Part shown: one piece after another, positions 56,947-64,000 of the stretch | Position numbering within the stretch: the stretch's first letter is position 1 | Layout: every line of letters begins with the position of its first letter | Assembly (NCBI RefSeq): GCF_900110415.1 | Contig: NZ_FODR01000001.1 | Span: 62,001-126,000 of the forward strand | DNA: 64,000 nt | Direction: 5' to 3' | Source: Mucilaginibacter sp. OK283 | GTDB lineage: Bacteria; Bacteroidota; Bacteroidia; Sphingobacteriales; Sphingobacteriaceae | Notes under the pieces: model-generated | Databases searched by the model: none | What the model saw: only the letters and a program-made list of their open reading frames with translations | What the model was told of the DNA's origin: nothing | Position numbers and translations under genes: made by a program

Positions 56947-58593
56947 ATGTTCAACTTTCGTTCATTTATTTTAAGCGGTCTTTTATTTTCGTCATTAGCA
57001 ATAACTACAACGTTAACGGCCCAGGAGGCCGTGAAAAAGTCCGATCCCGAACCGCCAAAGTTCTGGCACCTGATGGATCTTAAAACTGATGGCTACTTTG
57101 GCGTCAGCTTAAAACAAGCTTATCTTTTTGTAAAAGGCAAGCAAAGTAAAACAGTGGTGGTGGCCACATTAGATAGTGGTATTGACACCCTGCAAAAAGA
57201 CCTTAAAAGTATTTTATGGGTAAATAAAAAAGAAATTCCGGGCAATGGCATTGATGATGACCATAACGGTTATGTAGATGATATACATGGCTGGAATTTT
57301 TTGGGCGGTGCCGGCGGAAAAGCAGACTTTAACGAAACTACCGAGGAGGTGCGCGAGTACAATAAGCTGAAAGGCAGGTACGCAAATGTTACCGATAGCA
57401 CCGCTACCAACAAAAAGGAATTTGCTTATTGGCAGCGCGTTAAAACTGTTTATGATACAACCCTAAACAAAGCCACTACCGAAACCGCGCAGCTGCAGCC
57501 TATTATGAACGCGCTGATGGCAACCAGCGGATATATTAAACAGGCGCTTAAAATAGGGGCAAGCGGCACTTTTAGGGAAGCGGATTTGGTGAACATGAAA
57601 ACCGCCAACGATACTTTGAGCCAAAGTAAATATGTTTGGACAACCATATTTTCACAGGAAGGCGGTAATAAAACCAATGCCGAAATTATTAAAGATTTGA
57701 GCGAATACCTGGCCAAACTGAACAATGACCTTGCGCCCGACCTGGAAGCCCGTAAACGAATTGTTGGCGACAATGTGGATAGCATGGACCATAAACCTTA
57801 TGGTAATAACCTGTTAAAATTTGCCGATGCATCGCATGGTACAGGCGTGGCCGGGCTTATTGGCGCTGTACGTAATAATGGTTATGGAATAAACGGGGTA
57901 GCCGATAATGTGCGCATTATGGCCGTTAAAACGGTGCCCAATGGCGATGAATACGATAAAGATGTTGCCAACGCCATCCGCTACGCGGTTGATAACGGGG
58001 CCAAAATCATTAACATGAGCTTTGGTAAAAAACTATCTCCTCATAAACAATGGGTTGATGACGCGTTTAAGTACGCTGCCTCTAAAGATGTGTTGCTGGT
58101 ACTGGCTGCCGGGAATGATAACGACGATATGGATAAGAACCCCGATTATCCGAATGATTTATTTGCCGATGGTTCATCAACAGATGCGGATAACCTGATC
58201 AACGTAGGCGCTTCATCAGCAAAATTGGGCGATCACCTGGCCGGCGACTTTAGCAACTACGGCAAAAAAATGGTAGATGTTTTTGCCCCCGGTGTAAAGG
58301 TTACCACTGTTGATACCGATGCGGAGTTTAACACCGAGGACGGCACCAGTTTTTCGGCACCTATAACATCAGGCATCGCAGCTCTTTTGCTGGAGTATTA
58401 TCCTAGTCTGAGTGCCAAACAACTAAAACAGGTGATCCTGGCATCAGCCACCCCGCTTACCGGCACTATGGTTTACAAACCCGGCAGCAAAACAGATAAG
58501 GTTGATTTTACAACCCTAAGCAAAACCGGCGGCATTGTAAACGCCTATAAAGCATTGCAAATGGCGGCAACATTGCAGGGGGAGCGGAAGTAA
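56947..58593 (+). CDS. S8 family serine peptidase (subtilisin-like), secreted
   Basis: About 548 residues with a Sec signal peptide (MFNFRSFILSGLLFSSLAIT). The catalytic triad is Asp76 in LDSGID, His297 in SHGTGVAG and Ser470 in GTSFSAP. A long insertion of about 170 residues sits between the Asp and the His, as in some Bacteroidota subtilases. It acts in the periplasm or outside the cell. The frame from TTG 56941 would add two residues only. A palindrome follows the stop. Confidence 0.93.
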   Translation: MFNFRSFILSGLLFSSLAITTTLTAQEAVKKSDPEPPKFWHLMDLKTDGYFGVSLKQAYLFVKGKQSKTVVVATLDSGIDTLQKDLKSILWVNKKEIPGNGIDDDHNGYVDDIHGWNFLGGAGGKADFNETTEEVREYNKLKGRYANVTDSTATNKKEFAYWQRVKTVYDTTLNKATTETAQLQPIMNALMATSGYIKQALKIGASGTFREADLVNMKTANDTLSQSKYVWTTIFSQEGGNKTNAEIIKDLSEYLAKLNNDLAPDLEARKRIVGDNVDSMDHKPYGNNLLKFADASHGTGVAGLIGAVRNNGYGINGVADNVRIMAVKTVPNGDEYDKDVANAIRYAVDNGAKIINMSFGKKLSPHKQWVDDAFKYAASKDVLLVLAAGNDNDDMDKNPDYPNDLFADGSSTDADNLINVGASSAKLGDHLAGDFSNYGKKMVDVFAPGVKVTTVDTDAEFNTEDGTSFSAPITSGIAALLLEYYPSLSAKQLKQVILASATPLTGTMVYKPGSKTDKVDFTTLSKTGGIVNAYKALQMAATLQGERK

Positions 58594-58680
58594 AAATTAG
58601 CGCGGGGATCGAACTGGTGTTGATGAGATTACTGATTCATAAAACCCCGGGACTATGAAGAAGGCATAGCATGTGGGTGA

Positions 58681-58711
58681 AACTTACGAAGTTTTTAAAA
58701 CTTCGTAAGTT
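58681..58711 (+). terminator. Palindrome after the S8 peptidase gene
   Basis: AACTTACGAAGTTTT (58681-58695) and AAAACTTCGTAAGTT (58697-58711) form a perfect 15-base inverted repeat with almost no loop, so the usable stem is about 13 bases. It lies 88 bases after the S8 stop. The symmetrical A/T runs fit a terminator in both directions. Confidence 0.65.
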
Positions 58712-58785
58712 TGGAATTTTCAATTTGTTAACGGATGCGACGGACGAAGGAAATCTATCGTGCGAAAACCCTCTCACCCGAAAAA

Positions 58786-58917
58786 CTACTTTTTCTTATC
58801 GGCATTAATGGGTTTTACCACATTGGCTTTGCCCGATTGATAATCAGATGGTGCTTTTTTACTGCCTTCGGCGGCAGGTTTCTTTTTTTCTTTTACGGCT
58901 TGTCTGTCCTTGCTCAT
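58786..58917 (-). CDS. 43-residue lysine-rich small protein
   Basis: An ATG at 58917 opens a 43-codon frame ending in TAG at 58786. It begins MSKDRQAVKEKKKPAAEGS, continues KKAPSDYQSGKANVV and ends in ADKKK. About a third of the residues are lysine, and there is no signal peptide or hydrophobic stretch. It is likely a disordered, strongly basic cytoplasmic protein, possibly one that binds nucleic acid. The codon choice is regular and the frame is not part of a repeat. It is convergent with the S8 peptidase terminator. Confidence 0.68.
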   Translation of the reverse strand: MSKDRQAVKEKKKPAAEGSKKAPSDYQSGKANVVKPINADKKK

Positions 58918-59231
58918 GATGATTCTGTTTTATAGATGTTAATATTAGGCCAGCAAATTTGGCAGCCTGGTTTAATTTGTATTGGAAATGGTATTTAGCC
59001 GGGAGTTTCTTTTTGCCCCGCCATTAAAGGAAGAAAAGGAATTGCTTTATTTTTTAAAACGCTTATCTTTGAATCGAATTACTAAAGCAATTAATTAAAG
59101 GTACTTGTTTTAAGTAATATAAAACGTTACAGCAGATTTTAAATATCAAAAAACTGCATAAATGTTTAACTTTGAAACGGTTTTTAACATACGTACATTA
59201 ATATAATTACAACACAACAATAGCTACAACA
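58918..59231. other. Intergenic region with two rightward promoters
   Basis: A 314-base gap between divergent genes. The left part has no clear feature apart from the promoter region of the small protein. The right part carries two rightward -7 boxes, at 59064-59071 and 59167-59174. No further coding frame was seen. Confidence 0.5.
59042..59071 (+). promoter_or_regulatory. Consensus Bacteroidota promoter upstream of the SPW gene
   Basis: TTG at 59042-59044, exactly 19 bases, then TATCTTTG at 59064-59071: a full match to TTG-N19-TAnnTTTG. It would give a leader of about 150 bases for the SPW gene, or drive a small RNA. A second -7 box (TAACTTTG, 59167-59174) nearer the gene would give a leader of about 50 bases. 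Confidence 0.68.
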
Positions 59232-59639
59232 ATGAAAAGCTTCATTCCTACAACTACTTATGCAGTTTTAAATTATGTAATTGCCCTTTTACTAATTTCG
59301 ACACTGTGGACATTTGATACCTTGCACATTGGTGGCGCGGCTTTATTTTTACCATTAATTATAGGATGGTTGCAATTGATCATGGCTATTTTTGCTAATA
59401 ACAAACTGGGCTTTTTAAAAGTATTCCCGATGAGCATGCATAATGTAAACGACGTAATTATGGGTTCGTTTTTAATGTGCTCGCCATGGGTGTATGATTT
59501 TCATTCAACAATCTGGATTCCGCAGGTACTTTTTGGTGGCGCGTTGTTCATCATGGGTATCTTTACCAAGGGTTCTCCGCTACTTAATAAAGAGCACACC
59601 CTACAACAAGGCGGTCTCACTTCAACCGATTCATTGTAA
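59232..59639 (+). CDS. SPW-repeat membrane protein
   Basis: A 135-residue protein with four hydrophobic segments. The SPW motif is in FLMCSPWVYDFHST near residue 80, and a degenerate first copy in LISTLWTFD near 22. The family consists of small inner-membrane proteins of unknown function. Two tandem promoters lie upstream and a two-way terminator lies downstream, so it is a single-gene unit that may be induced under stress. Confidence 0.85.
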   Translation: MKSFIPTTTYAVLNYVIALLLISTLWTFDTLHIGGAALFLPLIIGWLQLIMAIFANNKLGFLKVFPMSMHNVNDVIMGSFLMCSPWVYDFHSTIWIPQVLFGGALFIMGIFTKGSPLLNKEHTLQQGGLTSTDSL

Positions 59640-59666
59640 TCCCGGTTAGATAGATCATAAGATATT

Positions 59667-59697
59667 AAAAAAGGGGCGCAATTTGCGTCCCTTTTTT
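59667..59697. terminator. Two-way terminator between SPW and PAS genes
   Basis: AAAAAAGGGGCGCA (59667-59680) pairs with TGCGTCCCTTTTTT (59684-59697) with one G-T position. It lies between convergent genes and the T-rich arm overlaps the stop codon of the PAS gene. Confidence 0.82.
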
Positions 59698-60385
59698 ATT
59701 CGGGAACTTTTTGTTCCTGTGCTTGTTCCCTTTCGCGCAGGTTGCGCATGATTTTGGTATATCCGCGGTGACTATGCTGATCATCATATAACGGAAATAC
59801 CAGTCCGCTGCCCCAAAAACGGGTGCCATTTTTACGCCTATGATAGCGTTCGTCAATGGCGCGGCCATCTTTCAGTGCTGTTTTTAATTCCTGTTCCGGT
59901 ACGCCGGCTGCCACGTCTTCGGGGGTAAAAAACACATCGGCGCATTTGCCTAAAATCTCCTGTTCTTTATAGCCTAAAACCTTTTCGGCGCCGGTATTCC
60001 AGCTGTTAATGTCGCCATTGGTATCGGTAGTAATTACCGCGTAATCTTCCAGGCTTTCCAATACCTGCCTGAAAAAATCTTCACTCATCCTAAAATAACG
60101 GTCGTCAAATAATTCGTCCTGGGTAATTGTATTATCAATAGTATGATATTCAATAAAAATGTTGCTGCTATCTACGCCACAGGCCAATTGCATTGGTTCG
60201 CGGGTAATTTTATAAAAGGTTTCGTAACCATCGGGCAGGTTGTTTAACGCCGGTTTTTGTTTTACCGGCATCATGGTAATGGTAACAGCTTCATCGGTAA
60301 GCTGACTGTTAATATTTACTAAAAGATAACCGTATCCTTTTTCTATCAGGTTACCAAGCAGCTCGGGTGTAAATGGAACGCGCAT
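59696..60385 (-). CDS. PAS-domain protein without output domain
   Basis: A 229-residue soluble protein. The N-terminal half is unassigned. The C-terminal half is a PAS domain with a PAC segment (about 105-225): YAVITTDTNGDINSWNTGAE, GYKEQEILGKCADVFF and ERYHRRKNGTRFWGSG. It has no kinase, cyclase or DNA-binding part. It may sense a ligand and act by protein contact. The stop codon lies in a terminator hairpin. Confidence 0.85.
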   Translation of the reverse strand: MRVPFTPELLGNLIEKGYGYLLVNINSQLTDEAVTITMMPVKQKPALNNLPDGYETFYKITREPMQLACGVDSSNIFIEYHTIDNTITQDELFDDRYFRMSEDFFRQVLESLEDYAVITTDTNGDINSWNTGAEKVLGYKEQEILGKCADVFFTPEDVAAGVPEQELKTALKDGRAIDERYHRRKNGTRFWGSGLVFPLYDDQHSHRGYTKIMRNLREREQAQEQKVPE

Positions 60386-60480
60386 TTTATTAAGGTTAAA
60401 ACTGTTCGCGTTACCCTCGCAAAAATGAAACCATTTGTTATTTATAGTTACCAGGGCTGGCTTATGTGTAGATAAAGTAT

Positions 60481-61770
60481 CTAAAATACTTCGTTAAGCC
60501 CTAAAAAAAAGCCATTGGAACCATAGCTGCCGCGTGCATAATCAAAACACATGTTTGATCGGGTGTATTTGTTAAACAGCAACCTTAGCCCAAAACCCGC
60601 GCCGGGTTCCCAATACCTGAATAATTTAATATCCCGCTGATTATTGGCCGATTCGATATTTACAAAAGTAACGCCGCTTAGCAGTTTGTTTTTAGTTAGC
60701 GGAAAACGATATTCGGCCTCGTTGTAAACAAAGGATGGACCTTTAAACCGGCCTATTATAAATGCCCTGCCAATGCGGCCATAGGCATCGCTTGCGGTGC
60801 CGGGCAATTCAAGGTAAGGTAACGATCCGCTTAAAAGGTAGTTGGCCCAGTGCCAAAAGGCCAGCACGTTTTCTGGGTCGGTATCGCTCAGGCTCCAGTA
60901 TTTCCTGAACTCGGTTTTTAGTTGCACGGCATTATGGTTGCTGCCCAGCCAGCCCTGGTTGGTACGCAAAATTATATCGGCATAAACACCTTTAAACGCC
61001 CGGTTGGGCTGATCGCGGCTGTTATACTGAAAATTTAACAGTACACCATTGGCATTGTATTTAAACGGGTAATACCCTTTGCGGATACTATACCTGTAGT
61101 TGTGCGTTTCTTCAACCGGGATGTTTTTGCGGTTGTCGTCGATGTTGTTATAAAAGTTAAAGCTAAGGCCGGCGCCCACATAAATATGGTCGGTTATTTT
61201 CCGGTAAATACGTTCGTTTATTTTTAAGTAAGTATACCTGATAGGAAACTCGTTAGGGTTATCGCCAAAGTGCTGATCGCCCATATGAAAAGGGCCGTCG
61301 CCAACACTACGCCGCCCGGTGCCCAGGCCATTATCTTTAGCTATGGTTTTGCCTACCTGAAGGGTGCCCTGCAGGTTCCAGATATTTTTTGAAGTAAAGG
61401 CGTTGTGTTTAAATTCAAGTGTGGAAAGACCGTTTGTGGATATATAAGCCCCTGCATTCATGACTGATAATATGGTATTGCGCCTATCGCCAAAATATTT
61501 GCCGGCGGCCGATGTTGCGCCTATGGCAAAGCCCACACTTGGGTTGTAGGCGGCGGAGGGTAATACCGCCCAAAAAAAGTTTTTTTCCTGGAGGCTGGTA
61601 TCTGCGGTAGCCGGTCTTTTACTGCTGAAAAAGGAGTTTAAAAGACCATTGGCGTCACTTTGGGTTTTTAACGAATCCTCTAAACTCATCCTGGTTTGCG
61701 CGCGAATGGCGGTTGTAATTAGGATAAGAAAAAGTAGCGCAAGGGCAAACCTGCAAATAAGTGAAATCAA
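60481..61770 (-). CDS. Omp85-like outer-membrane beta-barrel protein (paralogue)
   Basis: A 429-residue barrel with a signal peptide (FALALLFLILITTAIRAQT) from a TTG start at 61770. It ends in GFFLGLNEVF with a terminal Phe. It shares the segments PSVGFAIGATS, YLELPGTASD, FRKYWSLSDTDPENV and LRLLFNKYTRSN with the protein at 15518-16870, so the two are paralogues. POTRA domains are absent in both. No function is known. Confidence 0.82.
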   Translation of the reverse strand: MISLICRFALALLFLILITTAIRAQTRMSLEDSLKTQSDANGLLNSFFSSKRPATADTSLQEKNFFWAVLPSAAYNPSVGFAIGATSAAGKYFGDRRNTILSVMNAGAYISTNGLSTLEFKHNAFTSKNIWNLQGTLQVGKTIAKDNGLGTGRRSVGDGPFHMGDQHFGDNPNEFPIRYTYLKINERIYRKITDHIYVGAGLSFNFYNNIDDNRKNIPVEETHNYRYSIRKGYYPFKYNANGVLLNFQYNSRDQPNRAFKGVYADIILRTNQGWLGSNHNAVQLKTEFRKYWSLSDTDPENVLAFWHWANYLLSGSLPYLELPGTASDAYGRIGRAFIIGRFKGPSFVYNEAEYRFPLTKNKLLSGVTFVNIESANNQRDIKLFRYWEPGAGFGLRLLFNKYTRSNMCFDYARGSYGSNGFFLGLNEVF

Positions 61771-62132
61771 TTTAGGGCATTAATTAGGGATTGCTAATAT
61801 AAACTTATCATTTTGAAAATGCGCATGTTAGGGTACAATTTTGTTTGGTATTTGAGTACGCCCGGGGACTTAAAAACTGCAACAGCAATCCAAGTCTCAA
61901 CGTGCAACGTATATCTCTAAAAAACAAGTAACAAAAAAAACGTATAACGTAATTGAACGCGAAAAAATCATGATCTGCTTTTAATCTGTATACTATTAAA
62001 GCGGTGCATTGACAGTAAAAACCCAATCAATGTTATTAAATTTGACCGCGAATACACGTGATTGTTTGAGGCGGTTCGCTGGCGCTCGTTTACTTAGCTG
62101 CTCCGGGTTATGGCGCTGTAATAATTGAACGA
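61771..62132. other. Intergenic region between barrel and esterase genes
   Basis: A 362-base divergent gap. No -7 box of the TAnnTTTG type was found on either strand near the two genes. It contains no gene that I can support and no repeat of the families seen elsewhere in the window. Confidence 0.45.
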
Positions 62133-63302
62133 ATGAATTGTATTCACTATTTATTTTATAAAAGCCGCATGGTCCGTTTTGCTATTTGTATTGTTTTATT
62201 GCTGATATCCCTGCTCACCATTTTTAAGGCCTTTGAATACTCGATGTGGATGGTGTCTATCATAGCCACAGAGTTTTGCTGGGTGTTTATGCTGCTTACT
62301 TTAGTCGTATTGTTATCGGGTTTCTTATCATCCAAATATCAGCTTGCGGGTACCATCGCGGGCATTATGGCTTTAATCTTGTTTACAACGCCTATCATTA
62401 GGGCGTACCGAGTTGCCGCGAACCTGAAGCAGGATTTTATAGCCGTATTTGGCCCGGGCGGCCCTATTGCTGATAGCGCCAATACGCAGCTGCCTTACAG
62501 CTTTTTCAATATGTTCAGGCGCAATAACGATATTGCCTATAAAACCTATATCTACAACAAGTACCCGGATTTAAACCTAACTATGGATTATTTTCCCTCG
62601 CAAAAAAAGGGCAACAGGCCATGCGTGGTGGTGGTACATGGAGGATCATGGAACAAAGGCGATAACAAACAACTGCCCGAACTGAACAGCTACCTGGCCG
62701 GCATTGGTTACAATGTGGCGGCAATAACCTATCGCCTGGCGCCCAAATACCAATCGCCGGCACCGGTTGAAGATGTTTATGCCGCTATAGCTTACCTGCG
62801 CCAACATGCCGCTGCGTTAAATATAGATACCGGCAACTTTGTGTTGCTGGGTAGGTCGGCGGGGGCGCAGATAGCTTTGCTTGCTGCTTATACCCTGCGC
62901 GAGCCGGGCTTAAAGGCCGTGATTGATTATTATGGCCCGGCCGATATGGTGTGGGGTTATTCTGTACCGGCAAGCCCCCTTATTATGGATTCGCGAAAGG
63001 TAATGTGCGATTATATTGGCGGAACGTATCAGCAGGTACCAAAAAAATTCGCGGCTTGCTCTCCGCTGGAATTTGTGAATAAGCAATCGATACCTACTTT
63101 GATCATTCATGGAGCAAACGATGTACTGGTATCGCCCGACCATAGCAGGCGGTTGAACCTTAAGCTGGAACAAAACGGCATTAAACATTTCTATCTCAGG
63201 TTACCCTGGGCTACCCACGGCTTCGATTTTAACCTGAACGGGCCCGGCGGCCAGCTGGCCACTTATACTGTTGAACGCTTTTTAAATGCCGTCACAAAAT
63301 AA
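62133..63302 (+). CDS. Alpha/beta-hydrolase esterase with membrane anchor
   Basis: A 389-residue protein. The first 110 residues contain about three to four membrane segments. The hydrolase domain holds the oxyanion motif VVVHGGSWNKGD near 168, the nucleophile Ser in LLGRSAGAQIALLA near 238, an Asp in HGANDVLVSPDH near 328 and the His in WATHGFDF near 364. It is of the BD-FAE/HSL-like type and should act on an ester or acyl bond at the outer face of the cytoplasmic membrane. The native substrate is unknown. Confidence 0.88.
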   Translation: MNCIHYLFYKSRMVRFAICIVLLLISLLTIFKAFEYSMWMVSIIATEFCWVFMLLTLVVLLSGFLSSKYQLAGTIAGIMALILFTTPIIRAYRVAANLKQDFIAVFGPGGPIADSANTQLPYSFFNMFRRNNDIAYKTYIYNKYPDLNLTMDYFPSQKKGNRPCVVVVHGGSWNKGDNKQLPELNSYLAGIGYNVAAITYRLAPKYQSPAPVEDVYAAIAYLRQHAAALNIDTGNFVLLGRSAGAQIALLAAYTLREPGLKAVIDYYGPADMVWGYSVPASPLIMDSRKVMCDYIGGTYQQVPKKFAACSPLEFVNKQSIPTLIIHGANDVLVSPDHSRRLNLKLEQNGIKHFYLRLPWATHGFDFNLNGPGGQLATYTVERFLNAVTK

Positions 63303-63355
63303 TGCTAACAACGGGAATACCTTACCCGGCTCATCAATACCGGCCTCAGCGTTAT

Positions 63356-64000
63356 TTAGTTCCCAATCAGGCTTAATGCTTTTTTCAGGTCGGGATCGTT
63401 TTTTGTTACCACATCCAGCGGGGTATACAGCACGGCATACTTTGGTATAATACCCCTTGTATATAGCGGGTTTTTTGCAAAAGCATCTAATCGCATCCAC
63501 GGAAACTCAACAACTATATGGGTATTTGGAAGCGTTAAATGTTGTAGCGTGCCCCCATTACAACCTTCCTCTGCGCCGGCTGTTTCACGGCCTATAAATG
63601 TCGCATTTTTACATTGCGCTTTTAGCGCTGCAGTAAACAGGGCAGCAGACGAAAAAGTAGCGCCATCAATTAAAACCAATAAATTCCCATTGTAATGGTT
63701 GGCCATTGCAAGCGGCAATGCGCCATATAACTTGCCGAATATTGGTTTAACACCAATGTGATACCATGAACTTTCTTTATTGCCCGGCTCAAAACCCGTT
63801 TTAAAACTTGCGGTCCGGCTTGTATCAAAGTATTTTTCAAAACTGTTTGCAGCCGGGTCAGGAATCCTCGATTTCATTTCCTTAACAATATGAAAAGGGG
63901 CATCGGCAAGGTATGATAATAGCCGGATAGCTATCCTGATATCGCCGCCTGTATTGTGCCTTAAATCAAGCACCAGGTTTTTTGTGCCCTGTTGATGGAT
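63356..64000 (-). CDS. S41 family peptidase, N-terminus cut by window edge
   Basis: The C-terminal part of a tail-specific-protease-like S41 enzyme, open to the right edge, with about 214 residues visible. LVLDLRHNTGGDI is the strand before the active site, LLVLIDGATFSSAALFTAAL carries the catalytic Ser, and GRETAGAEEGC follows. It probably belongs to the exported carboxyl-terminal proteases or retinoid-binding-like relatives. The signal peptide and any PDZ domain lie outside the window. Confidence 0.85.
   Translation of the reverse strand: MHQQGTKNLVLDLRHNTGGDIRIAIRLLSYLADAPFHIVKEMKSRIPDPAANSFEKYFDTSRTASFKTGFEPGNKESSWYHIGVKPIFGKLYGALPLAMANHYNGNLLVLIDGATFSSAALFTAALKAQCKNATFIGRETAGAEEGCNGGTLQHLTLPNTHIVVEFPWMRLDAFAKNPLYTRGIIPKYAVLYTPLDVVTKNDPDLKKALSLIGN

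Noticed and set aside
58594..58660. A GTTCGATCCCCGCG-like string on the minus strand, like the T arm of a tRNA
   Set aside because: The 5' half of the T stem, the anticodon arm and the acceptor stem cannot be built around it.

Overview
The window reads as chromosomal DNA of a Bacteroidota bacterium, most likely a member of the Sphingobacteriaceae close to Mucilaginibacter or Pedobacter. The genus is an inference. The phylum call rests on -7 boxes of the TAnnTTTG type in front of several genes, weak ribosome binding sites, frequent TTG/GTG starts, a fused aspartokinase-homoserine dehydrogenase in a thrA-thrB-thrC operon, a bacillithiol gene (bshA), SPW-repeat and GxxExxY proteins, and many short palindromic repeats between genes.

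Region 1 (1-15.5 kb) is most of a flexirubin / aryl-polyene pigment cluster. Reading leftward from 15136 it encodes a tyrosine ammonia-lyase, a ketoreductase, a ketosynthase, an acyl carrier protein (ACP), an ApeP-like dehydratase, a secreted protein, a thioesterase, a flavin halogenase-like oxidoreductase, a second ACP, a LolA-like carrier, a lipoprotein, an ApeI-like dehydratase and a cation/proton antiporter. A rightward pair encodes a phosphopantetheinyl transferase and an aryl-CoA/ACP ligase. A third ACP, an LpxL-like acyltransferase and a second ketosynthase (cut by the left edge) follow leftward. The inferred logic is: tyrosine to coumarate, activation onto ACP, chain extension with reduction and dehydration to a polyene, then acyl transfer and placement in the outer membrane.

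Region 2 (15.5-31 kb) is general accessory content: a POTRA-less outer-membrane barrel, an O-acyltransferase, a GreA-like small protein, a glycine-rich RRM protein, a GAF histidine kinase, a Tat-exported PaoABC-type molybdenum aldehyde oxidoreductase, a dienelactone hydrolase, a membrane protein plus GT2 pair, a peptide ABC permease and a SpoIIE-type phosphatase.

Region 3 (31-48 kb) is housekeeping: rnhB, a GT4, gcvT, comB, a DUF4349 lipoprotein, a MazG-like enzyme, a GxxExxY protein, dtd, a Cys/Met-type PLP enzyme, a serine hydrolase, rsgA, and the thr operon. The thr operon has a clear Thr/Ile-rich leader peptide with antiterminator and terminator hairpins. Its genes are separated by palindromic elements, and one such element contributes the N-terminal codons of thrB; a sister element does the same for comB.

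Region 4 (48-64 kb) holds a HAD phosphatase, a solitary LutB-like protein, an M28 peptidase, rpiB, bshA, a long TPR protein, an ALDH7-like dehydrogenase, an S8 protease, a 43-residue lysine-rich small protein, an SPW membrane protein, a PAS protein, a paralogue of the region 2 barrel, an esterase, and an S41 protease cut by the right edge. No rRNA, tRNA, CRISPR array, complete insertion sequence or prophage was seen.
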